Origin: Prolixibacteraceae bacterium JC049
GTDB taxonomy: Bacteria > Bacteroidota > Bacteroidia > Bacteroidales > Prolixibacteraceae
DNA length: 64,000 bases
Assembly: GCA_023369685.1 (NCBI GenBank)
Contig: SACZ01000006.1
Coordinates: forward strand, 1,715 to 65,714
Reading direction: 5' to 3'
This document shows, piece by piece, positions 19,401 to 28,275 of the stretch. The notes under the pieces were generated by a model that was not told where the DNA came from, did no database searches, and saw only the letters and a program-made list of their open reading frames with translations. The position numbers and the translations under genes are program-made. Every line of letters starts with the position of its first letter. Position 1 is the stretch's first letter.

Positions 19401-19749
19401 TTACCTCTTCGGCCTCGACCATTGAAAATGCTTTTGAAGCATTCTGATACTGCTTTTGAAACAAGCCGAACTCTTTCTGATACAAGTCGACCAAATGGTG
19501 CAACTGATTCTTACTATTCAACCAATTGGGACTAGGTAGCGGCACTGGTACTCCTTTGCGAGATTTTGCTGAAGTAAAATTGGAATTCTCATCGATGCTG
19601 AACTGCATCACACCATCGATCTCTTTTCGATGCCATCCTTCTTTCTTGAGTTGTTGGTACAACCCATCCTTCTGTTTTACCTGCTGTGCTTCACTATTTA
19701 AAGCACCACAAATGAAACAAGAAAGCATTAGTAGCTTTACTCTGTACAT
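16435..19749 (-). CDS. Large secreted Asp-box (BNR/sortilin-type) beta-propeller protein with C-terminal LamG-like domain
   Basis: The 1104-aa product has a signal peptide (LLMLSCFICGALNSEAQQ) and at least nine Asp-box motifs of the form S/T-x-D-x-G-x-x-W/F, for example TTDGGKSWNSI, TNDGGKSWNKV, SFDGGRTWSYW, TTDEGQNWTSV and TTDGGKNWKDI. They are spread over about residues 150-730, which fits one or two beta-propellers of the VPS10/sortilin or GH74 kind. A linker region follows, then a concanavalin/LamG-like sandwich at about 905-1080 (DYNKWTHIAF-type signature, here FNKWTHIAFTVDG). No T9SS tail is visible. It could be a glycan-binding or glycan-cleaving surface protein. It lies just after PUL B but behind that unit's terminator, so it is probably separately expressed. 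Confidence 0.75.
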   Translation of the reverse strand: MYRVKLLMLSCFICGALNSEAQQVKQKDGLYQQLKKEGWHRKEIDGVMQFSIDENSNFTSAKSRKGVPVPLPSPNWLNSKNQLHHLVDLYQKEFGLFQKQYQNASKAFSMVEAEEVKPNVWIKREAGVWKHIPMYATAGRIYDLEIDPDNSDRIYANPDGDGIFRTTDGGKSWNSITDNISDRLHRDTYENIIVDPNNFEKVFSISRMGMLHKTNDGGKSWNKVENKKHEQGKAPQFKWVEAFRDGDNRLVLIGTVTKKSGLNHGWNQGVYRSLDEGKNWDQIAVEGKRLQEMAFHQTEANIIYLAGTSKLYISNDAGASFKLLKDFEKGDRPMFIAPLQGANANGIYVAISNGNDTQVYFSSNKGESWELRQDSKEKVGYEKGIFGNSGSSGWTSFFAVDPFDANHLIASNVGSCESFDGGRTWSYWVWHKRALAQMDDGTKALSPHASHNADNHVAKFHPKKKGVLIKGCDAGIMKWGKQDTNWVNINGNMPAFLWYSVVVNELGDRYIAGNTQDVNIQTYRYGKWENDRGYEGDAIFMNPSTNTTYYPVAKTEPGEGLNFLEPGFWKMHSWNHPKVAVNYQNLDQIFIAYGRRPTEPQPQLPKFLYVTNNRGVSFERVPNMDNKPVYSVNVSRTEQPVLTAFTEHEVMQTTDEGQNWTSVKYPENFKGRYRNRMVSGCVDPTNPMRMWVGANKGHVIATTDGGKNWKDISGTLPKGHVLELIYHEGTQGDLYALVKGFGVFYRGANDTDWKLWMDGYNLADFTEIRIDYPAQKLLASSYGRGAWQADLQQQTERFFTQGIAIENKGRVNGRYLFSMENSWQLPAYYNYQWSVNGVEVEGNRSTLFLNKVKKGDRIKLTVSPIYSQDVATTSELVYEKGEASKTKEVVGETLFLKDNYIDAGVAELFGAQQNFSFATTIKPITEGVIAANRRTYYRDAKGWYLEVTPNGELHLNLAFYQNRSLDKTMKGGIDQAIVVKSDSGAVDFNKWTHIAFTVDGKEAVKLYINGDQVAVKKLENIPNELALNSVMNFTMLADGYGKKKMIAELKDVTLMDESLTAKSIELLNKKGNRKAQNQLFYIDFRTKNTKEIYSNRLIEFKKSN

Positions 19750-19817
19750 TATAGATTGGTTTTAGTTAATTTTTTAAGACTCAGATACTATGCGATCAAC
19801 TCTCTGAATCCTAAAAA

Positions 19818-19825
19818 CAAATATA
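19818..19825 (-). promoter_or_regulatory. Candidate -7 element for the Asp-box gene
   Basis: TATATTTG on the minus strand fits the Bacteroidota consensus TAnnTTTG and lies about 70 bp before the start codon. I saw no convincing -33 TTTG at the usual spacing. Confidence 0.4.
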
Positions 19826-20141
19826 GACACAATCTTTATTCTATTTCATTTCAAAAGTCAGGTATCATAATTTTAGCTGTATACTTTTATTAAAAAGGAG
19901 CCACCAACGAATGATAATTCATTCACATCTCCATAACTTAAATTCCACTCAACAATGAATACTCCGTTTGAATTAAATCAATTCTATTTCATGTTCTCAT
20001 TTAAAATTCCACCATATTTATTTATCAACTCTTTCGTATGCTTTTCGCCGTACTTTTTTTAGGTATGCAGCAAAAATGGTAATTGAATTAGTACTCCAAC
20101 ATAGTCTTTTGAATTTACGGTTATTTCACTGCAGATCATGC

Positions 20142-20178
20142 AAAAAGAAAGGCACTTCCAGACTTGGAAGCACCTTTC
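20142..20178 (-). terminator. Intrinsic terminator closing PUL B
   Basis: On the minus strand GAAAGGTGCTTCC pairs with GGAAGTGCCTTTC, a 13-bp stem including two G-U pairs. It is followed directly by TTTTT. It lies about 70 bp after the last PUL B gene. Confidence 0.85.
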
Positions 20179-20246
20179 GACCCTTAACTTAAAAATAATA
20201 AATATCATTGAGCAAGATAAACCTATACTCAACGATTAAGTAATCA

Positions 20247-20687
20247 TCAATCTATAATTTCGATTGTCCAGTCACGAACTGTTCCATCAGCCGATGTAAG
20301 CCTATAAGTAAACGACTTAGACGACAAATCAGAAACACGACCAGCAATAGGTGAATTATTCAATGGTTCTACCTTTGTACTCTCATGAAAGAAGATAAAT
20401 CCTGCGGCACTTAAAGTCTCCTCTCCAATTAATGAGATAGTTACCTTGGAGTTCTCCAAATCCACTTTTGCCTGATTGGAAATTACAATTCGTCTCAATC
20501 CAAAAGCATCTAAACCCTTTTCTTTTTCATAGAGAGCTGGATCATCATCCACTTCATACTTAAATATCTGAACATTGGTTATAATAGCATGGTCTCCCCA
20601 TTGACTCATATCCATATCAATTCTGGGCTCGCATGAGCAAAACATACCCATTAGAATTGCAACAAGAATTGTTAGTTTTATATTCAT
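20247..20687 (-). CDS. Small lipoprotein at the end of PUL B (SGBP position)
   Basis: A 146-aa lipoprotein (ILMGMFCSCEPRID, Cys19) directly after susD, with a 29-bp gap. A single beta-sandwich-like module follows. The C-terminal pattern 'SFTYRLTSADGTVRDWTIEI' resembles the terminal strand pair of DUF5018-type modules found in Bacteroidota surface proteins. In SusCD operons this slot usually holds a surface glycan-binding protein, but those are normally three times longer. The function is a guess from position only: accessory glycan binding or barrel stabilisation. Confidence 0.7.
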   Translation of the reverse strand: MNIKLTILVAILMGMFCSCEPRIDMDMSQWGDHAIITNVQIFKYEVDDDPALYEKEKGLDAFGLRRIVISNQAKVDLENSKVTISLIGEETLSAAGFIFFHESTKVEPLNNSPIAGRVSDLSSKSFTYRLTSADGTVRDWTIEIID

Positions 20688-20716
20688 TTTAATCTCTTTT
20701 AATCGTTAATTATTTA

Positions 20717-22597
20717 CTAAAACCATCCTGGGTTTTGTTCTAATGTAACTCCTCCTTTTGATTCATAGATAAAAATTTCTTGTTGAGGAACAGCATTCAG
20801 GTAATCTCTCTCTGGATTTACATAATATCCATTCCCATCTGCCTTGAAATCAGACAATCGAAAGAATGGATTGATAAAACCATCTTCAAATTCATCGCAG
20901 TTAACACCTTTGGTCAGTTTTACAGCTTCAGGAGTAGACCATATGAAACCTTCTCGAACAAGATTATCTGCATTATTCCAATAATCTAAGAATTGCCCCA
21001 ATCCTGCACCTTTAGGTTTCATTCCATTGTAAACAGCATCAATTAGTGCCCAACGTTTAATATCATCGGTTCTGAAACCTTCCATTAATAATTCTACTCT
21101 ACGTTCACGACGAATTTCATTTACAATATTCGACGCTGTAGGTTCGTAACCATACCTTGAACTGTAATCGATATTCCAACTATTTACCTCTGTCAGATTC
21201 ATAGGCACCATTCCAGCTCTTTCCCTCAGCACATTAATACTTTTATCAATGTCGCTTTGTGTTATTGTTCCCAGAATAGCTTTAGCTTCGGCATAGTTTA
21301 ATAAAGCCTCACCATATCGAATAATCAAATCGTCATATTCTCCCTGAGAACCAGCCACAGGTACAGCAAGTGTTCCTTTCCATATTCTATATCCGGTAAT
21401 GGCAGGCCATCGCTGTTGGTTAGTAATTAAACCTGGCATCGATGTATTGTAAGCATGTCCATTGTACGGACCAGGAAACATGCTCCTCAATGTTCCATTA
21501 GCCGGATTCCAAACCGATTGCGCCAATCTTGGATCTTTATTCTCGGCCAGTGAGACCATACTATAACGATCAAACTCAACCGTTGTTATCTCCTCTGGTT
21601 TTCCATCTTTTGCCAAGTACTGATCAATGCATTGCTTTGTAATACTTGCATCCCATCCTCCAACACTATAAGTCGACCAATTATTCATAACAGAATGATC
21701 AACACTGTAGTTTTTATAAAGGAAAGCACCTGCAATATTTCTATAGTCAAGTTGGTCCCATAATCCATTATACTCCCAACCAGCTCTTCCTTTGTAAATC
21801 TTGTTTCCTTGATACGCAATCAACTGTTCACCAGCCTCAATGGCTTCTTGTAAGAAATTGTTTCCATCTTTTCCCTCAACAGCAAATAAGGTTCCTTTCG
21901 ATCCATGGTATTTTTCCCATGTTCCTTCATACAATGCTACACGAGATTTAAAAGTCAGTGCTGTCTCCTTATTAATACGTCCCGATTCGGAAGCTTCGCC
22001 TTTTCCTTTCCAATGTAAAAACTCAATTGCTTGATCCAAGTCTTCCAGAATCTTCTGGGCAATAAAGTCACGTGAGTCGCGCGGACGATACAATTCTTCA
22101 CTATTGGTTTCCAAAGGATCTGTAATATAAGGTACACCTCCGAATTCCTTTAGTAAATTGAAGTACGCCCAAGCACGAATAAATAATACTTCTCCGATAT
22201 AATGATTCGATTTATCAGAAACCGGAACCTTTGAAGCATTGGCTAAAAAGTAATTCGTTTTACGAATATTTCGATATCCATTTTTCCATGAAGCACTCGA
22301 TTCTGGGGCTTGCCCGGATACACTTCTTCGCATTAGACTACCACGAGGAGATGAGGTTACCAAATCATCGGTACCTTTGTCCAGCTGAGTCCACCTATTA
22401 CCGCCAATACCTCTAATGACAATAGAATACAACCCATTGGAATAGTTTTTTAAATCGCTCGTTTTTGTAAAGAAAGTTTCATCGCTAGCTGCATCTAAAG
22501 GACTTCGATCTAGAAAATCCTCACTACACGACTGTCCTATCATTATTGTAAAAAGAAGGACAATAATATATTTCATATTTATTTTCATAACACTCAA
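20717..22597 (-). CDS. SusD/RagB-like surface glycan-binding lipoprotein (PUL B)
   Basis: The 626-aa product has a lipoprotein signal (LFTIMIGQSCSEDFLDRSP, Cys24; Met4 or Met8 are possible alternative starts). RagB signatures include 'FIRAWAYFNLLKEFGGVPYI', 'IRYGEALLNYAEAKAIL' and 'EIRRERRVELLMEGFRTDDIKRW'. It starts 12 bp after susC and must be translated from the same message. It is larger than the SusDs of PUL C and similar in build to that of PUL D. Confidence 0.95.
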   Translation of the reverse strand: MSVMKINMKYIIVLLFTIMIGQSCSEDFLDRSPLDAASDETFFTKTSDLKNYSNGLYSIVIRGIGGNRWTQLDKGTDDLVTSSPRGSLMRRSVSGQAPESSASWKNGYRNIRKTNYFLANASKVPVSDKSNHYIGEVLFIRAWAYFNLLKEFGGVPYITDPLETNSEELYRPRDSRDFIAQKILEDLDQAIEFLHWKGKGEASESGRINKETALTFKSRVALYEGTWEKYHGSKGTLFAVEGKDGNNFLQEAIEAGEQLIAYQGNKIYKGRAGWEYNGLWDQLDYRNIAGAFLYKNYSVDHSVMNNWSTYSVGGWDASITKQCIDQYLAKDGKPEEITTVEFDRYSMVSLAENKDPRLAQSVWNPANGTLRSMFPGPYNGHAYNTSMPGLITNQQRWPAITGYRIWKGTLAVPVAGSQGEYDDLIIRYGEALLNYAEAKAILGTITQSDIDKSINVLRERAGMVPMNLTEVNSWNIDYSSRYGYEPTASNIVNEIRRERRVELLMEGFRTDDIKRWALIDAVYNGMKPKGAGLGQFLDYWNNADNLVREGFIWSTPEAVKLTKGVNCDEFEDGFINPFFRLSDFKADGNGYYVNPERDYLNAVPQQEIFIYESKGGVTLEQNPGWF

Positions 22598-22609
22598 ATA
22601 ATTGAATTA

Positions 22610-25600
22610 TTAAATACCTAATTTTATACCAAAAGAATACACTCTTTGAAGTGGATAAGAACGAGCTCCCTCACGCAAATTGGCTGGATCGAATTTCAAC
22701 CACGACTTATTATAAATGAATCCTGCATTCTCAACACTAAAAGTTAGTGAAGCCGATGCCAACTTGATTTTTCGAACTAAACGCTCTGGAATCCTATAGC
22801 TTAAATTGATATTTTTTATGCGAAGATGAGCAAGATTAAGTGCATACTGGTCATTTGCTCGCCCTGAGTTTTTCGCCCAACTATTCTGATATATTCTTGG
22901 GAAATAGGCATCCGGATTATCTGCAGTCCAATAACCTCCTAAGTCGAGGTGCTCTGTAAAGGCATAGGCTTCTCCACTTGCCCAAAAGCCCCCCATATAA
23001 CCAAATATAGATGAATTATTGATATACTTTTTCTGATGTCCTACTCCCTCTAAAATAACACTCAAGCTAAATCCTTTCCAACTAGCATCCAAAATACAGC
23101 TATATCGATATCGAGGATAATTATATCCTAGCTTCTTTCTATCGCCCTGCGAATACCATACACTATTATCTCCAGATCCAATTCGCCCATCACCGTCCCT
23201 GTCTCTAAAGTATAGATCACCAGGATAGTACCATCCGTTATTCGCAGGTACATTATTGGTCATAAACTCTTTATTAGTGGCAATTCCCAGGGATTCATAA
23301 CCATACTGTATTCCAAAACGTTCGCCTGGGGTCCAAGTATCATTTCGCATACCTGTTACATTCGGATCGCCATACTCAACAACATAACCGATATAATCAG
23401 ATACCATTCCCTTGATGCCATACTTTAAAGGAGAACCCATAACATTAGAAATTTTATCTTTCCAGCTAATTGAGAATTCCCAACCACGAGTTTCAGATAC
23501 TCCATTATTGGTTTTAGGTACGTCGGTTCCCAGTGTTTGTGGTAATAACTCTGGAGGGCTCACTTGGTCAAATACAGTTCTTTGATACCAACGGTATTCT
23601 CCCTGTAAGCGATTATCGAATGCGCCAATATCTAGACCAAAACCAATTGTTCGTGGCTTTGCCCAGGTTAGGTCATTACTTAACAATGGAGGCATTGTTA
23701 CATAAGGCTGAAATGAATCGCCTAGTACCACATTATTAAGAGTTCCTGTCCCCAATGTAGGCAAATAAGTATAAAGTGCGCTATTGGTAGTTCCTGTATT
23801 TTGGTTTCCACTTTTACCCCATGAACCAGTAATCTTAAATCGATTAATTTTGCTCCAAGGCCAAAATTTCTCTTTGGCAATATTATACCCAACCGAAACC
23901 GATGGGAAATAGGCCCAACGCGAATCTCTTGAATAGCGAGATGATGCATCATATCTACTGTTGAAATCCAGTAAATATTTCTCATCGTAGTTATAGCTCA
24001 AACGAAAATAATAACCACGAGTACTCCAATCGTACAAACGATCATCGATATTCATAACATCGCCATAAACCGTACTAAATGAAGGAACAGAAGAAGTATA
24101 GAAATTCGTTCTATCAGCATATAAATCCTTATACTTATTTAGCTCTTGCTGCATTCCACCAAGTACAGTAAAACTATGCTTTTTAATCGTCTTCTTGTAT
24201 TCTGCATTTATCTCAAACTGATAGTAGTTCTTATTAGAAAATGTTTTAGATAATCTTTCAGTGCTTGGAGCAAAATTCAGTTTCTGAAATGTAACACCAT
24301 CTCCCAAATCGAATTTAGGAACAAACGAAGTGGTCACCTTATTATAATTAACATTGTTCCAGGCAAAACTACTTCTAACTTTCAGGCCTTTTAATGGTCG
24401 GAATTCCAAAGAAGGTATTACCCATAAATCATTGTTTTCTTTATTTATATCTCCAGTCAAACCATACAAGTGCCCCAATGGATTCAATCGGTTAATAGTA
24501 CCATCAGGGTTATGCGTTGGGTGGTTAGGAAAATAACCTAAGTTTTTGAAAAATAACTCATCAGACTTGGCACTATTTGTTTGCCCTCTGTAGCTCGGAC
24601 GCTGTGTATCGGTACGAGAATATCTGGCATTCATACCTACTGTAATCCAATTGGCCACATCTGTCTTCACTTTTAAGATGGAAGACATTCTATCATAATT
24701 GTCTATATCGGAATCGTAAATTCCTTCTTTGTCGACATAACCAATTCCCATATAAAATGATGACTTATCGGTTCCTCCGCTTAAGTCGAAGTTGTGCATC
24801 ATATCGAATGAATGATCTCTAAATGCTTCATCATAAAAATCGGTACTACCCGTTGCATTTCTGTAAATTGCCCACTTTCCGTCTGGCATTCTGGTATTAC
24901 TTGGACCTGTACCATCTAAGTATGCCTGTATATGCTTCATTTTTTCATCGGAGTACCATTGTGGCTGCCCCGAATTATACCCCATCATATTTCGAAGTTT
25001 TACATATTCCAGACCATTCACCGAGGCCGGCATATAAGTGGGCTCGTTTATATTTAACGAAGTAGAATAGTTCACTCGAACTTTACTTCCTTTTCGTCCC
25101 GATTTAGTTTGAATTAGAATTACTCCATTAGGAGCTCTGGAACCATAAATGGCAGAAGCTGCAGCATCTTTTAAAACAGAAATCTTTTCAATATCATTTC
25201 CATTTAAGTTATTGATGTTTTGTTCTACCCCATCTACCAAGATCAGTGGTGCTCCTGATGTTCCAAAACCGGTAAATCCACGAATATTAAATGACTGTCC
25301 TGCATCTGGTGCACCTGAGTTTTTGGTTATATTAAGGTTAGAAATGGTTCCAGCCAACATCTCTCCCACATTTTTAACCGGACGATTTTCTAATACCTTA
25401 GTATCGACCATCTCAACAGCAGCAGTTAAGTTAGATTTTTTCTGAGTTCCGTATCCAATAACAACAACTTCATCAACATCTACTGCATCAGCTCTCATTG
25501 TTACATTAATTTTTGATCGTCCCTCCACTTTTACTTCTTGCATTTCCATTCCCACAAAAGAAAACTGCAATATCGTTTGAGCCGATACCTCTATAGAAAA

Positions 25601-26101
25601 ATTACCATCCACATCAGAAGTAACTCCTATTGTTGTTCCTTTTACAACAACCGACACACCAGGAAGTGGTTCTCCTGCATCATCGGTAACAGTACCTTTT
25701 ATCAGTTTTTTCTGCTGATTACTATTTGTTTTACTCGGTTTAAGAGCAATTAAACGATTCACAATTTTGTAAGTAATTCCAGTATCAACAAAAACTTTAT
25801 CCAAAATCTTATCGATCGATTTTTCAGAACAATTAATACTGGTTTTTTGCTTTACATCGACAACGGTTGCATCGAACAGAAAGAAGAAATCAGTCTGTTT
25901 TTCAATCTCATCCAATATTTGACTTATGGATTGGCTCTTCACATCCAGACTAATTTTATTTGTCTGGGAATAAACTCTTTCCGCAAAACTTTGAAATGCG
26001 GTAACAAGAATAAGGAATGCTATAATTCTCATTGTTTTAAACCATTTGGAAGTCCAGTATCTTGCAAAACCGGCAATCCATGAATAATCATTTTTTTTCA
26101 T
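22610..26101 (-). CDS. SusC-like TonB-dependent transporter with STN domain (PUL B)
   Basis: The 1163-aa receptor has a long N-terminal lead, a signal peptide from Met24 (MRIIAFLILVTAFQSFAERV), and an STN domain at about 48-120 (ISLDVKSQSISQILDEIEKQ). A carboxypeptidase-D-like domain follows at about 138-210 (GEPLPGVSVVVKGTTIGVTS), then the plug (EVVVIGYGTQKKSNLTAAVE) and a barrel with the 'FRDRDGDGRIGSGD' loop. The STN domain would contact the FecR encoded directly upstream and so signal substrate arrival to the sigma factor. The start context (TTACAAATTTATG plus an A-run) matches the other two STN-type SusC genes. It forms one unit with the SusD gene that follows. Confidence 0.95.
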   Translation of the reverse strand: MKKNDYSWIAGFARYWTSKWFKTMRIIAFLILVTAFQSFAERVYSQTNKISLDVKSQSISQILDEIEKQTDFFFLFDATVVDVKQKTSINCSEKSIDKILDKVFVDTGITYKIVNRLIALKPSKTNSNQQKKLIKGTVTDDAGEPLPGVSVVVKGTTIGVTSDVDGNFSIEVSAQTILQFSFVGMEMQEVKVEGRSKINVTMRADAVDVDEVVVIGYGTQKKSNLTAAVEMVDTKVLENRPVKNVGEMLAGTISNLNITKNSGAPDAGQSFNIRGFTGFGTSGAPLILVDGVEQNINNLNGNDIEKISVLKDAAASAIYGSRAPNGVILIQTKSGRKGSKVRVNYSTSLNINEPTYMPASVNGLEYVKLRNMMGYNSGQPQWYSDEKMKHIQAYLDGTGPSNTRMPDGKWAIYRNATGSTDFYDEAFRDHSFDMMHNFDLSGGTDKSSFYMGIGYVDKEGIYDSDIDNYDRMSSILKVKTDVANWITVGMNARYSRTDTQRPSYRGQTNSAKSDELFFKNLGYFPNHPTHNPDGTINRLNPLGHLYGLTGDINKENNDLWVIPSLEFRPLKGLKVRSSFAWNNVNYNKVTTSFVPKFDLGDGVTFQKLNFAPSTERLSKTFSNKNYYQFEINAEYKKTIKKHSFTVLGGMQQELNKYKDLYADRTNFYTSSVPSFSTVYGDVMNIDDRLYDWSTRGYYFRLSYNYDEKYLLDFNSRYDASSRYSRDSRWAYFPSVSVGYNIAKEKFWPWSKINRFKITGSWGKSGNQNTGTTNSALYTYLPTLGTGTLNNVVLGDSFQPYVTMPPLLSNDLTWAKPRTIGFGLDIGAFDNRLQGEYRWYQRTVFDQVSPPELLPQTLGTDVPKTNNGVSETRGWEFSISWKDKISNVMGSPLKYGIKGMVSDYIGYVVEYGDPNVTGMRNDTWTPGERFGIQYGYESLGIATNKEFMTNNVPANNGWYYPGDLYFRDRDGDGRIGSGDNSVWYSQGDRKKLGYNYPRYRYSCILDASWKGFSLSVILEGVGHQKKYINNSSIFGYMGGFWASGEAYAFTEHLDLGGYWTADNPDAYFPRIYQNSWAKNSGRANDQYALNLAHLRIKNINLSYRIPERLVRKIKLASASLTFSVENAGFIYNKSWLKFDPANLREGARSYPLQRVYSFGIKLGI

Positions 26102-26142
26102 AAATTTGTAATGATTTGTTTTTAAATATTCAAATTATCTAG

Positions 26143-26168
26143 GCCTCATGACTTGAGAACTCTGAGGC
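26143..26168 (-). promoter_or_regulatory. Second hairpin between fecR and susC of PUL B
   Basis: GCCTCA/TGAGGC, a 6-bp stem with a 14-nt loop, sits between the FecR-proximal hairpin and the susC start. Confidence 0.45.
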
Positions 26169-26180
26169 TTAAAATCTTCG

Positions 26181-26210
26181 AAAAGGGTGATGTTCCAGCA
26201 TCTCCCTTTT
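26181..26210 (-). promoter_or_regulatory. Hairpin between fecR and susC of PUL B
   Basis: On the minus strand, AAAAGGGAGATG pairs with CATCACCCTTTT with one mismatch around a 6-nt loop. The A-stem-T form resembles a partial intrinsic terminator, placed 37 bp after the FecR stop. It may reduce read-through from the regulator genes into susC or mark an RNA processing site. Confidence 0.6.
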
Positions 26211-26246
26211 TTGCATTTAATAGGTTAGGTCATACGTATCTGTTTA

Positions 26247-27269
26247 TTAGTTCATATTCTTACTTTTAAGGGTTATATGAGGTATTTTCCCGGTAGAATT
26301 ATTCGGTTCTATTTCACAATCAATTGGACATGAATATTCGATGAGTTGGAAAATTTCGTCATAACTTTCATTGGTAACTGTTCCGGTAAATATCGAATTA
26401 TACACCTCGTGATCGAGCACTGTCACCTCCACATTGAACCATCGTTCTAAGTCGGCAATTACTTTCTTCATTGGTTCGTTCTTGAAAATCAGCAGGTTAT
26501 TCTTCCACGAAATATGTTTTTGAATATCGGTTCTGTTTACTTTCAAGGAGTTCGAGACTTTATCAAGCACAGCCATTTCTCCCGGATGTAGTACTTTCAC
26601 TTTAGAAGTACGCTGTTTATAGTTTAGTCTTACTTTTCCAGATTGAAGCACGACACTCGTTTCTTTATCATCATCATATGTTTCTACATCGAAACAAGTT
26701 CCCAAAACCACAACATCCATTTTATTGGCATGCACAGTAAATGGACGCTCATTGTCTTTTCGTACCTGAAAAAAAGCCTGTCCATTCAGGATAACATCTC
26801 TTTTCTTTTCTTCATTGAATAAATACGAGAGCGTTGTTCCTGAATTCAGCCAAACAACAGTGCTATCGGGTAAAACCAATTTTGCTCTTTGTCCGTTTGC
26901 TGTGGAGAAAGAAGTATAAACATCGTTGTAAGGATTATTTCCTCCGTTCCTTTCGCTAAAAGTTAGCCATAACAATCCGCCCAAAACCATAACTAACATA
27001 GCTGCATAAGGCAGTAATCTTTTCAATGTAATATTCAGCCAGATTCCAGGCGATTTCCGAATCTCGCTCTTTATATAAGAAAACATCTTATGAGAATCTA
27101 TCTCCATGTTTTCATCCGATTCAAATGAATTCCACTCCTCATTCAACTCTTCTCGTATCTCACTTTGCCCTTTCGCACTATTCAACCAATAGAATAGGTC
27201 TTTCAACTCCTCGTGAGAAGATGTAGTTTGTTCTTTTATTCTTTTCAGTTTTCTCGTCATTACCGACAC
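26247..27269 (-). CDS. FecR-family anti-sigma factor (PUL B)
   Basis: A single-pass inner-membrane regulator of 340 aa. The cytoplasmic N-terminus (about 1-80) would hold the sigma factor. A transmembrane helix lies at about 86-106 (RLLPYAAMLVMVLGGLLWL). The periplasmic FecR domain at about 115-250 shows the standard 'GQRAKLVLPDSTVVWLNSGT', 'GQAFFQVRKDNERPFTVH' and 'DVVVLGTCFDVE' motifs. DUF4974 is C-terminal (ISWKNNLLIFKNEPMKKVIA). It lies 103 bp after the ECF sigma gene and 145 bp before susC, the classic order sigma-fecR-susC-susD. It should release the sigma factor when the transporter's STN domain signals substrate binding. Confidence 0.95.
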   Translation of the reverse strand: MSVMTRKLKRIKEQTTSSHEELKDLFYWLNSAKGQSEIREELNEEWNSFESDENMEIDSHKMFSYIKSEIRKSPGIWLNITLKRLLPYAAMLVMVLGGLLWLTFSERNGGNNPYNDVYTSFSTANGQRAKLVLPDSTVVWLNSGTTLSYLFNEEKKRDVILNGQAFFQVRKDNERPFTVHANKMDVVVLGTCFDVETYDDDKETSVVLQSGKVRLNYKQRTSKVKVLHPGEMAVLDKVSNSLKVNRTDIQKHISWKNNLLIFKNEPMKKVIADLERWFNVEVTVLDHEVYNSIFTGTVTNESYDEIFQLIEYSCPIDCEIEPNNSTGKIPHITLKSKNMN

Positions 27270-27372
27270 TGCATTTCAATTCATTTAACTATACAAATAA
27301 AGCTTGTATATAAATAAATACACATGAGAAATGAAAACCTATTACTCCGATATTGAAAAAAATGAAAAAATT

Positions 27373-27948
27373 TTAGGATAGCGATAAAATCACAAGAAGT
27401 AAACTATACTTCTTCAGTTCATCTTTAAGGTATTTATTGGCTTTTAACAGCTGACTATCAACTGTTATTACAGATATATCCAGTTTTTCGGCAATCTCTT
27501 TTCTGGATAATCCGTCTATACGTCTCAATATGAATATTTCTTTGCGCTTGGGAGGTAATCCTTCGATAATGGAATTGATAATGTCACGCGTTTCTTGAAA
27601 AAGAATATATTCTTCGGTATCGCACGAAGTTTTTTCTTTCTCAAAATAAAGATCCGACTCGATTATTTTTCGATTTACTCGTTTTCGATTCAGGTTGAGA
27701 AAAGCATTCTTGGCTATTTTAAAAAGATAAGCATCGAAAGAATAGCCTTCCATAAATTCCTCCCGTCTTTCCCAAACTTTAATGAAAGTATCCTGAACAA
27801 TTTCTTCTGTATCTTGCCTCGAATTCAATAGCTTAAACAGAAATCCATACAACTTCTTATGATGACGCTCAAACAGTTTTTCAAAGGCTTTTTCATCGCC
27901 ATTTTTGAATAACTTAATCAGATTTATTTCACTATTTGAGATCGTCAT
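27373..27948 (-). CDS. ECF RNA polymerase sigma factor (PUL B)
   Basis: A 191-aa sigma-70 family ECF protein. Region 2 lies at about 20-85 (FERHHKKLYGFLFKLLNSRQ, then EEIVQDTFIKVWERREEF), and region 4 with its helix-turn-helix at about 125-175 (LPPKRKEIFILRRIDGLSRK, EIAEKLDISVITVDSQL). The hydrophobic tail YSLLLVILSLS is often seen in Bacteroidota ECF factors. Its partner FecR follows, so it probably drives the PUL B susCD genes in response to glycan. It is the only sigma factor visible in the window; those for PULs A and D would lie beyond the edges. Confidence 0.95.
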   Translation of the reverse strand: MTISNSEINLIKLFKNGDEKAFEKLFERHHKKLYGFLFKLLNSRQDTEEIVQDTFIKVWERREEFMEGYSFDAYLFKIAKNAFLNLNRKRVNRKIIESDLYFEKEKTSCDTEEYILFQETRDIINSIIEGLPPKRKEIFILRRIDGLSRKEIAEKLDISVITVDSQLLKANKYLKDELKKYSLLLVILSLS

Positions 27949-27976
27949 TTAATTCAAACTATTTATACTAACGAAA

Positions 27977-27984
27977 CAAATATA
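27977..27984 (-). promoter_or_regulatory. Candidate -7 element of the ECF sigma gene
   Basis: TATATTTG on the minus strand matches TAnnTTTG and lies about 29 bp upstream of the start codon. The -33 region is not clear. Confidence 0.5.
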
Positions 27985-28123
27985 GCATAAATCCCCATTC
28001 AGAGAATTAAATATATTCTGTTTATAAAGTCGATCAATCAGCGTGTCAACTGAGATTATTACTATTTCCATTCGGTTAAATGATTTAATAATCACACTTA
28101 CATCACCTGACAGAACATATTAC

Positions 28124-28156
28124 AAAAAGAGTGGTCCGAGATAACTCGAACCACTC
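28124..28156 (-). terminator. Intrinsic terminator closing the GH2-led enzyme operon
   Basis: On the minus strand GAGTGGTTCGAG pairs with CTCGGACCACTC (one mismatch) around TTAT, followed by TTTTT. Confidence 0.85.
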
Positions 28157-28275
28157 ATATATTATGATAGCTTGGTTAATGCTATCGTATCCCACCCTTA
28201 TGTTTAATTTATATTCTGCTTTAATACAGCGTTACATCATCTCGCCAAAAGGCAACTAAGGATTTGTCATTACTA

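Larger units (their letters stand above)
19750..20246. other. Intergenic region, 497 bp
   Basis: It contains a possible promoter for the Asp-box gene (19818-19825) and the PUL B terminator (20142-20178). Nothing else was recognised in the AT-rich middle part. Confidence 0.5.
27949..28275. other. Intergenic region, 327 bp
   Basis: The region contains the candidate sigma-gene promoter (27977-27984), the terminator of the enzyme operon (28124-28156) and a further small hairpin ATGATAGC/GCTATCGT at 28164-28188. The terminator separates the enzyme operon from PUL B. Confidence 0.6.
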